From: Marchantia polymorpha subsp. ruderalis
Lineage: Eukaryota; Streptophyta; Marchantiopsida; Marchantiales; Marchantiaceae
Length of the DNA stretch: 64,000 nt
Assembly: GCA_037833965.1 (NCBI GenBank)
Contig: AP031355.1
Coordinates: forward strand, 14,719,501 to 14,783,500
Reading direction: 5' to 3'
Part shown: in pieces, positions 48,781 to 59,530 of the stretch
How positions within the stretch are numbered: position 1 is the stretch's first letter
Layout: each line of letters begins with the position of its first letter
The notes under the pieces: generated by a model
Database searches by the model: none
Seen by the model: only the letters and a program-made list of their open reading frames with translations
What the model was told of the DNA's origin: nothing
Position numbers and translations under genes: made by a program

Positions 48781-51700
48781 ATGGGCTTCGGATCCTCCAT
48801 CTAAATTCTATCTGTATACTTCAGGAATACAAAGAGTTGGTGCATCATCTCTGGCCTGAAAGGCTGTCAAAAAATTATTGTGTAGACTCTGCTGAGAACT
48901 GGCAACTGCGCACTGCACACCCTCGAGGGTATGAAAGGATGGTAGAGCAAGCTGAATGGTGTTGACTCTCCCCCATATCCCCGAATGCTGTGTAGAGGTG
49001 ATGATGCACTTGACAGTAAAGGCGAGTCTTGATCCTTTCAATCCTTGCTTCGTGTACTTGACTACAGAATACTGACAAAGTTTAGGTACAAATTAGCTTG
49101 TACGTTGGGTATTAGTGAAACTGACAAGAACAGACTGCATTCACTAACAACTTTTGCAAGCTCGAGCAAGGCAGAGAGTATTTACTAGAGTAAAAAAATT
49201 CCCAAGATTTGTCACAAGGTAGATAACCTTCTTCCAAAATTTTCAATGTTGTGATTCTCACACCAACTTACAGTTTTCTTCGTTCTTGAATTTGGTACTA
49301 CAGGTATGGGCTTCACTAGCAAGTAACTTCTCAAAGCTACTCTAGAGCAGACAAGGGAGTTCCTTCTGCTTCGACAATCACTCCTGCATCGAGGCAAAGT
49401 TACATCCACCATCGTTTCTTACAACAGGACAATAAGTTAAAGGGCTTGTAATTATTGTCTGCATGTAGAGCCAACGGTGGACAGGGTATTGAAGGTCGTG
49501 TCCTCATGATGCAAGATTTTGTCAACTTGACCCGCAGCCACCAACTTCAAACAGTCTCACTCGTAGAACTGGGTCTTCCTTGCTTTGAACTTATAAAATA
49601 CAGAAGCAGCTCCGAAGTCTGGTCGGAAGATATATTTAAACATATCAAGCAGGCCAAGTGTCCCGCAGAGTAAAGCACGAACCATGGAGAAAACCAAGGA
49701 CTTGGCAATCGTTGCTAAAGTGCTTTGAATCGTTCCAAAGTGGAATCTTGTACTTTCTTGCAGCCTTGTTCTCTGTACGAAGGACGCGGTTACAAATCCA
49801 ATTTGCACCTTTATATTCCTTGGGCGGAGAGCTCCAAGAGCTAGGGGAGCGAGAGGGATGATCTTGCATCGATAATGAGTGACGCGGGCCATCACTTCAG
49901 CCAGAGAGAATAGAATGGAAGATGCTCTTCCCATCGTACGTACTCTATGAGGGTAAATGATCCAACGACCTCGTCGCCACCCAGATTCAAGCAACTTCCT
50001 CCAGTTCACCATGGTAATACCGATTCTACTATCAGTAAGACACCGGTCTCGTTACATTGATAAAAAGAATAGCATGTACTCCACACATTTTGTTTTAGAG
50101 CATGGGCATAGGCTCGGACTCTGCCAGTAATCCACCTGAAATCAAGCATGGAGAGAGATATACTCGAGCATATTTGCATGTCCCAGCAGGAACAAACTGA
50201 GCAGAGACTGCGGTGGCTTGCGGCCTACCTGTCTCACCGAAAGATTTCCTAGCGTTGTACTGAAGGAAAGGGACAGCTGGAATCAGCAACAGACACCACG
50301 AGTGTAAGGTCACCAGTTGTTTCTATCTCTTGTGCACCATTACGATGGTTCATATGCTATTGCGGTTTCTATTAGATTACCCGTAATAGTTAACATCTGT
50401 CACAAAGACGAACTCTGAAAAATAGGCATAAAATATGATTGTGAAATGTCACAATCATATTTTACAATCAGAAGCGAATTTGTTACAGCGAAGAAGGAAA
50501 CACAATTTCCAACACGTCGTCTATCTTTCCTTATACTCTGTAGTTGGTGTTAAAGCTAAGTTTGAACAGACCCGTTTTCTGTCCAGTCCCAACGTTTGCT
50601 GTTGGCTTGATCACCTCCTTCCAATCCTCCATTACAAACACTCTGACGTCAGAAATTCAGATGACTGAAACGGAAAATCTCGAGTCGAGCAAAAATTTTC
50701 TGCGGATAGGTCGTTGAATGAAAAAGGATAAATTTTTGGAAGTGAAGGCATGAATGTACCCCTGAAGTTTTAGGCTCATCCTACAGAATCTGCCGAGAAG
50801 AATACTCTGAGCAGCAGATCTGATGCGACCACAAAGTGACTCCAATTGGTTCTCTGAAAGGATTTTGTCACTTGGATTGATCTACATCGGTAATTTGGCA
50901 AGCTTTTCCACCTTGTATGTCTAAAACAGGGAATGAAAACCTGGAAGAGTTTCGAACATTGAAAGCAGAGTAAAATCAGACAGAGAGTAAAAAACCTACT
51001 CTACCGAAGTTCTAATCTAAATTCAAGGTTCTTGTTTGTCTATGGGCTGACCTTCACAGGGTAATAGCTTCTATATAAGCATCTCCTCAAGCAATAGATT
51101 TCATTCTATATAATGTCTTCGAATCTCATCACAGTCATCTAATGGATTACTGAACAGGAATGTGATCGAGTTCCATAGGATAGACAGGAAGAGTTGGGAG
51201 CTGAAATTCCATGTTCAAGTATGCAGGACCAACCCAAGTCAGAGTCCAAAGATGTCCAAACACATTGTACTCGAAGGCCGTCTTGTGTGCCTTCATACTG
51301 TTATTGCATCAACCACTGCTTTAGAATATGATATCATGGAGGCCAGCTAAACTGTGCAGAATATCTCATTTTCTGAAATTTTGACGAAGGATGTACGAGG
51401 GCTGAAGGAAGGTCGAGCATATGGTTCTGGTTGCTTTGTGTCCTTTATCAGCACTCAAGCCTCTGACAGGTGCATATTCTTACTCTACTTAAAAATAAGA
51501 GAATTGTCAAGATTTGGTGTACCAACTTGAACACTTCTTCCGAGACGAGACTTCAGTTCACATGAAGATGTGTGGATGGCTGATAGTAAATAACAGGAAA
51601 ATTAGGAAGTCATAACCTCATGCCTCTGATACCTACCATCCTATGTATGTACTTGTCATCATACACGAGGATCGCCTCGATCCAGAACAGAAAAGATACC

Positions 51701-53860
51701 GAAACTGCTCATCTACGCCAATGAAATGGACTTTGTTGGGTCCTAAGAGTACCAATGCAGGTACTGTGTCGTAATTTCTAAAACGCACACCCGTGGTCTC
51801 CCAATGGATTATAATGTTCAATACACCTGAACCGAGTTCGGTTTAGGTTACAAAAGGTGGCCCACTGTAAGAAAGATTCGAAGAAGAAAACGTAAATGGT
51901 ATCGACAAGTATCGGAGGAGAAGCTCCATTAGTTTGGAATAAGGACTTTGCGAGTTGAAATATTGGCTGAGTGCAGGCACCAGCCCTCGTTTAGATGGCA
52001 GTAAATAAATGGTAGCACCATTTGTAAGGTTGATATGAGGAGTGTGAGAGTAATATATGATTAACGGTGCCCCTGAGACAGAAAGCATCTTTCACATGTA
52101 TGATGATCGCAAAATCCATACTGAACTCTTTGCAGTTTATTCGTGCTAAGCTTGTTTGTTAGAGCTATGTGACTTCACCTCCTCCCTAGACAGACATGCC
52201 AAATATTTGAACATTTCTCATCGAGCGGATTGGAGATATTGTTCTTCAGTGTGACTAGGAGTCAAAATTTTATAAATGATAGATCAAGATTTCGCTTTTA
52301 TAGGCTCAGAATCGAAGCGCCAGTGATTACAATTGCGAATTCGCATGTGGAAGAAGTCGTTTCGAGGTGTGATAATCCGTCAGCCTGCCAGTTGAGAAAT
52401 CAGTGTCCTTAGTAGGTGCAGTTAATACTTTCTTTACCAAAATTATGTGAGAAAGATAAGAACCATCATTGTTGTAGAGAAGCGGTGACTCAAGGAGATG
52501 TGTAGACGAGGTATATCAGAATATCTGACGCTATCCATGTTTGTTGCAGGAGAAATGATCTTCCAGTCAGCTTCTTGAACTCCCAATCGTTATCTTCAAA
52601 CAAACTCAGCATTTCCTCCTGAATCAACAAAGGTTTAGCAGATCTCAAGGAGCGAAAGCTATTCGATGGTCATTTCAGTCATATGGTTTATTAAACGAAT
52701 TCAAATCTTAAAAGAAGAAAATCTACAAAATCTATATTGAAACATTGAAGGTGAGTTTCGAAGGTACTATAATACGAGCTTCAAAGACAGTTTCTTGTAC
52801 GGACTCAAAAAAATACCATATCTGTGTTATCGCAAAAAAAGAAGAAGAGGGTAAGAGGTACTGTTGCACAATGTTATGCTTAAACTTGACATGACAGTTT
52901 GATCCCCCTTCGTGGATAACAAATACAAAGGTCCGTAAACTATGAAACTGGTTAGAAGAGTTACGATGGTAGATGATAATAATGAGGATGATCATGTCCG
53001 GACAAAATTAAGGCGGTGTTGGAAATCAAAATCGCCTTAAAAAAGAGACGATAGTGGCTATTTCTGGACTTTGCACCTGAGTGGTCCATGTATGGAGAAG
53101 CCATTCTGTGAGAAACTGTCAGTCCTTTCCTTCGTTTGATCATCCACCGCACGATCGCCGATTTCGAGAGCAATATTTCTGCATCGGTTGCGCCGCTACG
53201 ATGGAGTAGTCAGCAGCTGCCATCACGGGTCTGTGAAGCACGAATTTGCGACAACGAGAGTGTCCAGCCCTCTCGTTATGTGAACGTAGGAACCAAGTGG
53301 TAACACAATGTACTTTATTGCTACAGCTAAGCCCAGTCTGATCTCGTATAGTTTTCTCGTATAGACTAAATAAACTTATTTATAAGTTTGCTTCTCCTCC
53401 CACCTCCTTGGATTCTACGACGCGTTCAAATCATTGAGTACATTGAGGGTTATAGTGGACCGTTCGTTTAAAAGCATTGGTTAAGGAGGTGTCACTAGGA
53501 ATGACATGGGGACACAGAGGGAAGAAACTCTACATGGAGAGAGAATCTACGCGGCGGCTGGTGACGCGAAGGAAGAATCTTTGAAGCATATTACGCCGCA
53601 GATGGCTAACCAGATGAAATCCTCCCATCACAGTCTCGCAGGAAGGGACAAGGTTCGATATTGTGTGATTCCATGCTCTGTCCGCTGCTACATCTTGTTC
53701 ACTCTGTTATGGTTTATGATTGTTTTTTGTAAAGTTTGACCGTGAGACGCGCTTAAGGCGAATAAAGGAAAGAAGACACTAATCACAAATTCCTGGTCAC
53801 GCGACGGGGATTTACTATTATAGCTAGATACATCACTATATTTATCAATAAATACACAGT
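48781..53860. other. Mixed-composition intergenic region, no supported gene
   Basis: Several frames of 60-150 codons occur. The longest, 151 codons on the minus strand at 49557-50012, starts MVNWRKLLESG and is basic, but matches no family I know and has no splice-supported extension. A 77-codon plus-strand frame at 53506-53739 ends in a hydrophobic stretch that could be a membrane anchor; it also has no recognisable relative. A perfect hairpin lies at 50430-50463. None is strong enough to call a gene. Confidence 0.35.
50430..50463. repeat. Perfect 15-bp-arm inverted repeat
   Basis: Arms at 50430-50444 and 50449-50463 are exact reverse complements (AAAATATGATTGTGA) separated by AATG. AT-rich hairpin of unknown role. 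Confidence 0.85.
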
Positions 53861-54000
53861 CGAATTTACCTCCGGATAAGATCACAACAAGCCGGCAGTT
53901 TCGTTGCGGAGCTATGCATTTGAAATTTTCTGATGACTCAGAATAGCTAATATGGGCTGATTTATGATAATACGCTAGAACTTTGGAATGAAGAAAGAGT

Positions 54001-54042
54001 AAGATTGGAGTAAAGACAATGCATTGTCTTTACTCCAATCTT
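54001..54042. repeat. Perfect 42-bp palindrome
   Basis: The 21 bases at 54001-54021 are followed directly, with no spacer, by their exact reverse complement at 54022-54042. The left arm begins AAGATTGGAGTAAAG. Cruciform or inverted-duplication product; a diverged relative of the left arm and its left flank lies at about 55272-55308. Confidence 0.92.
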
Positions 54043-54327
54043 AACATTTATTCGGCACTGAGTAGATTAAACCTAAGACCGTCGAGCTGAACTTGCGACA
54101 ATTTCCCGTACACTCCATTCACACGATCTCGTTCCCGAGTGTCGGACTCGAAGAAGTATCTCATGAAGAGCTCCGATTCTTTCGTGTCAACCTGATTAAC
54201 ATCCTCACGTTGTTACTGCTCTGAAGAGCCACGGGCAGCAGCAGTAAGTACCAATCGCATTTACGACGCTGGAACTTGCAGTCAACTGGAACTTGCTTTC
54301 GGAGAGGATCCCATGCTTGGTACAAAG

Positions 54328-54401
54328 AAACGCAACACCACAATACTAGTAAGCAATAAGAAATATCTTTATCGATTCCTGGTATTGTGGTGTTGTGTTT
54401 C
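54328..54401. repeat. Near-perfect inverted repeat, 19-bp arms, about 35-bp loop
   Basis: AAACGCAACACCACAATAC at 54328-54346 and the inverse GTATTGTGGTGTTGTGTTT at about 54382-54400 pair with one mismatch. The loop is AT-rich. A transcript would form a hairpin. Confidence 0.85.
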
Positions 54402-54740
54402 GCGTAGTTCCATGTTACAGATGCGAGATATCACAATAGCCTGAACGTGACAACGAGTATTCTTCAAGCAGAATAAAAATAGACATGGCTCTCCTAATGT
54501 ACTTAATTAGGATAATCTGCGTAACTGGATTTATCGTGCAAGGGTGGGTTGTGAGGACTCATTATCTTAACTAATCTGAGAGTGAACTAATCGGCGCAGC
54601 GAATAAAAGGCGTAGGTGAATCGTTACTCTTGGCTTCCCGCAATCCGTCCAGCGCCGACAAGCACGAGAAAAATAAGCAGGCTGCACACTCTCGCCCTTG
54701 TCTTGCTCCTCAAAAGAACATCAGGAGATCACGAATCAAA

Positions 54741-54784
54741 ATAGACATCGTCTGTATTATGTCCGTTATATAGACGATGTCTAT
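54741..54784. repeat. Perfect inverted repeat, 13-bp arms, 18-bp loop
   Basis: ATAGACATCGTCT at 54741-54753 and its exact reverse complement AGACGATGTCTAT at 54772-54784. It lies just left of the 95-bp tandem duplication. Confidence 0.88.
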
Positions 54785-54840
54785 ATACGTCGAGATACTA
54801 TTAAAGTACCGTCGCGCCGCCATGCCACCGTCCATATATC

Positions 54841-55028
54841 GTCTCTTATTTTCTCTATTCGCCTTTGGCAAGCATCGTCGATTCTCCGTAACGTGGATTC
54901 GTTATTTGAACCGAGCGAAAACGATAGAGTGGCTCGTCTCCTATTTTCTCTATTCGCCTTTGGCAAGCATCGTCGATTCTCCGTAACGTGGATTCGTTAT
55001 CTTAACCGAGCGAAAACGACGGAGCGCT
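54841..55028. repeat. Tandem duplication with a 95-bp period
   Basis: The unit starting GTCTCTTATTTTCTCTATTC at 54841 repeats from 54936 with few differences, through TTCGCCTTTGGCAAGCATCG, CGTAACGTGGATTCGTTAT and GAACCGAGCGAAAACGA. The period is 95 bp, not a multiple of three, so the repeat is unlikely to have arisen inside a functional coding frame. Confidence 0.88.
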
Positions 55029-57750
55029 GCATGGAGTTTTTTCTCTTGTTGAGATCAACCTGAATCAAGGCAGATCAGAGCCAGTATAATGGGAGGGTTA
55101 CTGGCTTCCCCTTACTTCGCTACTTTGTGGAACCCGATTAACCATCGTAGAGCAGGATTGGGCTGACTTGGAGCCGACAAGGTCACAACAAGGTCATCCA
55201 TTTGGATTCTCTAATTGGTGGTTCATGATATCTAGCGTGAGGTGATTCATGATCATGCGTGTTTACTTCGGAATGAAGAAAGAAATATTGGAGTGAAGTA
55301 AATGCATTACTGATTGACTATTGCCGAAATCCCAAACCTACGGTTAGCTTTGAAGAAGACTAGAAAATGAAGCAAGAGTGAAAAATTATGAAGTTAAGAG
55401 AATCTTAACTCAGACTCTAACGGAGATTGTTGGCGTGGTTAAGTGAACAGTCGCTGCGTTGGTCCTCTTCCTTTGAAATCGTTTCATGTTAGTTTGTTGT
55501 TGCCGTATGTAATATAATGGGTCCTTTTAATTCTGTCTCGTGCAACGAAGCACTTCCTCTACTCACCCTGCAGCATTTTACTCTCAAGACATGATATGAA
55601 GATTTTCGTTGATATGGTGTTTATATATCTGAAGATTTAATTTAGCTTTGCTCTAAGTTACTAAGTTTTGAAAAAATATCAATGCACACACAAAATTTTT
55701 CTTTGACAATATATCATTTTTTTTTGGAGTATTACACTATCAAGGTAGCAAACCTGCTGAGTACAATGAAAAAAGTATTCAAAAATTTGAAAATATATAC
55801 ATATACATACATATCTTACATCATGATAGAAATGACGTTGAAGTCATAAATTTGATCCGAATGATGATCACATTAACTTGATTTCATATAACAGCGCGTT
55901 TGATAAGCATACATGATTTTATGATACATGATATTGCATGCAACTTGTGTGTTTTAAAAAAGGTACATATAGTATGCATGTATTTAGTTTGAGAAGGAAT
56001 ATACTATTTCACTGCATTGAATTACTTTGGAGATATCCATTTGTCCAACGAAGATCAAAGGTTGGTCTGAAGGAAACAGGGTTGTAGGGAAGTTGGCAAA
56101 CTTGGAATCAAATCATCGATCCGTTGTTCCATGCACAGAGTTGAAGCTGTACAAACGAAGACCCACCACATCACAGTGAACTGACCATCGTTGTGCCCAC
56201 CTGCAAAGAACAAACAAATCCATTAGATAAGTGGGCTTAGTAGTTAATCCGCAGTCACCGTAAATAAATGTTCACATATTATCGTATACAGAATGAATGA
56301 CATTCGTCGGCAAGCGGATGATGGCTAATATTCATTATTATAAGTGAAAACGCCCGGAGAAGATTTGCAATGCTTTTATAGGGGCAGAATGGAGAGTCGT
56401 CGAGCATCGAAAACGTGGGAATAAACTGCGGGAGTTGGCAGCATGAAGGAGAGTTCAAAAATCAACGAGAGGCGCAAGGCCTGTTACACTGTAACCTACT
56501 GCGATGGCACAACCTTCCAGCTCGACTTGCAAAACGAAGTGAGGAAGGAGATTTTAGTTCCATCAACAACGACAGAAACCTGACAGATTGCAATCGACTG
56601 GGATAAAGTCAGTAGTTTCAAGAAAGAAGGAGGCAGTGGCAGCAGTCCATTAACTTCTTCCCACCAAGAGACGCGAGACAGTCAGCCAGGTCTCCACTCC
56701 AACTCCGGATCAGGATGTACATCACAAGGAGGAAACCGGAGAGTTTCTGATGACAGACCTCTGCATTCAGATCCGATTTCCTCTGGGAAATCGGATAATC
56801 GGAATCAGACTTTTGAAATATCAGCTCAGAGTTTCAGCCCTGTTGATAAGACCTGGCTTAGAAAGCAAGATTGTCGCTCAGAGAGCCACGAGTATCAGAG
56901 CAAATGAGCAGCGAAGTGACCATTGCCCGACTTTGGTAGATCATGGTCACGTCTGCCGTACATTTTGTGCAAGGACGATGTGAAGTTAGGGACAAGTTCA
57001 GATTGAGGTTTGATAAGAGAACATGAACGAAATCAAGCGTGCTGTTATGGGATCCCTTTTGCTTTGCTCCAGTTATTAGCACTGCACATTAGTGCGTTGG
57101 TAATAACGTGCAGTGGCACTACATGTGAACTGAATAAATATGCCATAATTGCTTGGCTTCAGCTGTTGACTACTGGAATTTAGTATCTTCGTGGCAAACT
57201 TGAATACTTTACTCAAAGGTTTTTGAGTAAAATGTAAGTGACAAATTCGCTTAGCGAGATGTATGGAGTGAATTTCTAGCCGTTCTTATACCTCAGTAGA
57301 GCCAAATCGGCATGAAGTAATCAAATGCGGGTAGCTATTTGGATTCTAGTATCTTTCTCTGCTGAGAATGTTGGATCCATCATCTAAGACACCTGCTTGA
57401 GTCGTATAGAAACGGGCAGATTGAATATACCTGGAAGGATAGTGGGATATGGTGTTGGGATATCTGTCGTTCCGGGATCAGAAGGGAATGAATGGTAACA
57501 TACAAACAACATTTGCTCTTCTTCTCTGCATGGTTCTTGAAGGATTTCAGAAGTCCGTCGTATTGGGAGTTGTCAATGGAAAAGAAGAAGCGCTCGAACC
57601 CAAACGTTTGTTTGAGTGCTCGGAGGGATAGACGGTCAAGTGGAGTACAATGGATTATACGCGACACTCAAACTCAACGGAAGATCCCACCTCGTACAAT
57701 ATTGAAGACACCGAGAGATTTTTCCATGTTTGATTCATCTAAGACATGAT
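55029..57750. other. Gene-free region including a small AT-rich island
   Basis: No supported gene. An AT-rich stretch lies at about 55.5-56.0 kb. A small hairpin, TTTACTCAAA-GGT-TTTTGAGTAAA, lies at about 57208-57232. Open frames are short and unrecognised. Confidence 0.4.
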
Positions 57751-58566
57751 TGCAATTTGCTCAGCTCTGGCCTTCGTTACTCGACAGAGATGACGCCACG
57801 ATGCTTGGTTGAGCAATTTGCTAAGACCTTGCACAAGACAAGTCACATCGGAATGGAGACGATGAAGATCACAGAAGCTGCCCCACGAGATGCGCCTACA
57901 GATCTATGACCTTCGATGATCCATCCTCCTACTTACATGCATTTCATTGACGAAGGTAAATCTTGTAGAAATGCACATTTCTCATTTTTTTTCCTTTCTG
58001 CTTGTTATGGACCAAAGATTCCCTAGACAGAAAATATCTAGCAGAAACTTTCTGAGCAAAACTGAGAACGAGAACTCTATATTTACAACTAAAGGGAATT
58101 AACTCTACAATATGCATAAACGCAGGTTAAACTAGAGTTTTGCAGTAGAGTTGTTTGTCAGGGAGACAGGCTCTCGCAGTTCCAGTGTAAGCTGCATTAG
58201 GAGTGGTGCGATAAGAAGACACTTCTGCACTTCTATCCGTGAGGTGCATCAGACGGCTGAAGTTGTTGTTAGGATGGGAGGTAGACGCGCCCGTTCCTTG
58301 CACAGGAGTAAATGCTCCACCAGGCTTTGAGATTTACAAAATATTCCCGTGCAGACATCTGCTGCTGTATCATGTAATGTTGTTGATGCATAGGATAAAA
58401 CATGGTTGTCCTGCAGCGATGGCGTTGAAGTACCCGCGTTGTGCGTAGGATCGAAGTCATCGGTGCGTTGTTTGCAGCATACTCCACCAACTGCATCCTT
58501 AGCTTCTCGGCCAATGCCGTTCTGTATTTCTCCAACCACGCGACTTCCATATTCCATCGACAGCAT
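57751..58566. repeat. Diverged segmental duplication, copy A
   Basis: This segment is collinear with 58570-59539 (copy B). Shared landmarks in order are GCAATTTGCTCAG, CAGCTGC-C-ACGAGAT, GATGATC, AAATGCACAT, TATCTAGCA, AAAACTGAGAACGAGAACTCTAT, AACTAAAGGG and ACACTTCTA.ATGTGAGGTGC-type words near the right end. Divergence is substantial, with indels, so it is an old tandem duplication. The right part is open in more than one minus-strand frame. Confidence 0.7.
58160..58566 (-). pseudogene. Possible 3'-terminal exon remnant of an unrecognised gene, copy A
   Basis: On the minus strand, a frame starting near 58550 (MEVAWLEKYRTAL) runs to MSAREYFVNLK and then ends at about 58269. The matching stretch of copy B reads KYFVNFNPGGGG. 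Relative to copy B this copy has one extra base just after the shared YFVN motif, which shifts the Pro-Gly-Gly stretch out of frame. Another minus-strand frame is also open across 58249-58566. The family is not recognised. The parallel Pro/Ser/His-rich endings of the two copies suggest that a real C-terminal exon was duplicated and decayed, but a non-coding repeat is equally possible. Confidence 0.25.
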
Positions 58567-58613
58567 TAATGCAATTTGCTCAGATTTGATCAGTTTTGGC
58601 CTTCTTTACTTGG

Positions 58614-58790
58614 CGCAGAGTTGCTAAGACGTCAGATCAAGCAAGTCAAATCGTAATAGACACCAGCTGCACAACGAGATACACAGTTCATAGATCTTGG
58701 ATGATCTATGGAAGCAGAGTTGCTAAGACGTCAGATCAAGCAAGTCAAATCGTAATAGACACCAGCTGCCCAACGAGATACACAGTTCAT
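58614..58790. repeat. Recent tandem duplication, 99-bp period
   Basis: The block starting GCAGAGTTGCTAAGACGTCA at 58615 recurs at 58714. Over the 77 or so bases that can be compared only one base differs (AGCTGCA versus AGCTGCC). The near identity shows it is much younger than the copy A/copy B duplication around it. Confidence 0.92.
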
Positions 58791-59158
58791 ATGTGGGCTT
58801 GCTTGGAAAATGAGTGGAATATTTCGACTAGTTTGATGTACAAAAATGAGTAAAAGCCTAGGTCCAAAGATGCAAATCTATGTTTGCCTGACATCAGATT
58901 CTGTGACTTGATTTGAGAAACTGACACTGCAATTCTGTACAAACGCTCCTCTTTACATGTGTATCATCAAAATGAATAAAACCTGTACAAATGCACATAT
59001 TCACATGTTTTTTATTTCTAGAGTGATATCGACCAATAATTACCTAAACAGAAGATATCTAGCACAAGCAATTTGATCAAAACTGAGAACGAGAACTCTA
59101 TGTTTCCAACTAAAGGGGTTTAATTCTACAATACGCAGGAAACGCAGTCTAAGAAAAA

Positions 59159-59440
59159 TTAGAGTTTCTCGTCGATTTTGTTCAGATGCGAGAGAAAATC
59201 TCTAGCATCTGTTCCACTAGCTGTTCGAGTGTGAGATGCATTGGCTGTGGAGTGATGAAGAGACATTTCTACACTTCTAGATGTGAGGTGCTTCGGAGGG
59301 GTGAAGGTATTTGGAGGATGGGAGGTAAAGCCTCCACCACCAGGATTGAAATTAACAAAATACTTATGCTGCAGTATGAAATGTTTGTGTCGCTCCTGTA
59401 TATTCTAAACTTCGTTGTCCACATCGATGGCAATGACTCC
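59159..59440 (-). pseudogene. Possible 3'-terminal exon remnant of an unrecognised gene, copy B
   Basis: A minus-strand frame opens after a stop near 59430 and reads through KYFVNFNPGGGG, a Pro/His/Ser/Thr-rich stretch, and FLSHLNKIDEKL to a TAA at 59159-59161. A splice-like TACTGCAG precedes the KYFVN part. The sequence to the right is cut by the LINE, so no upstream exons remain. No family is recognised; it is described because the same frame is partly kept in copy A. Confidence 0.25.
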
Positions 59441-59530
59441 TTAAATGCGTACACATGCACGGCCTATTCAAAAGGCAGTACATGTACGCATATTAATGGC
59501 TCCAAAGAACTCGCATTGTATTTAGGATAT

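Noticed and set aside
58269..58550. 93-codon frame as a functional gene
   Set aside because: The homologous stretch in copy B is in another frame after one base of difference and no upstream exons or known family were found; listed only as a possible pseudogene.
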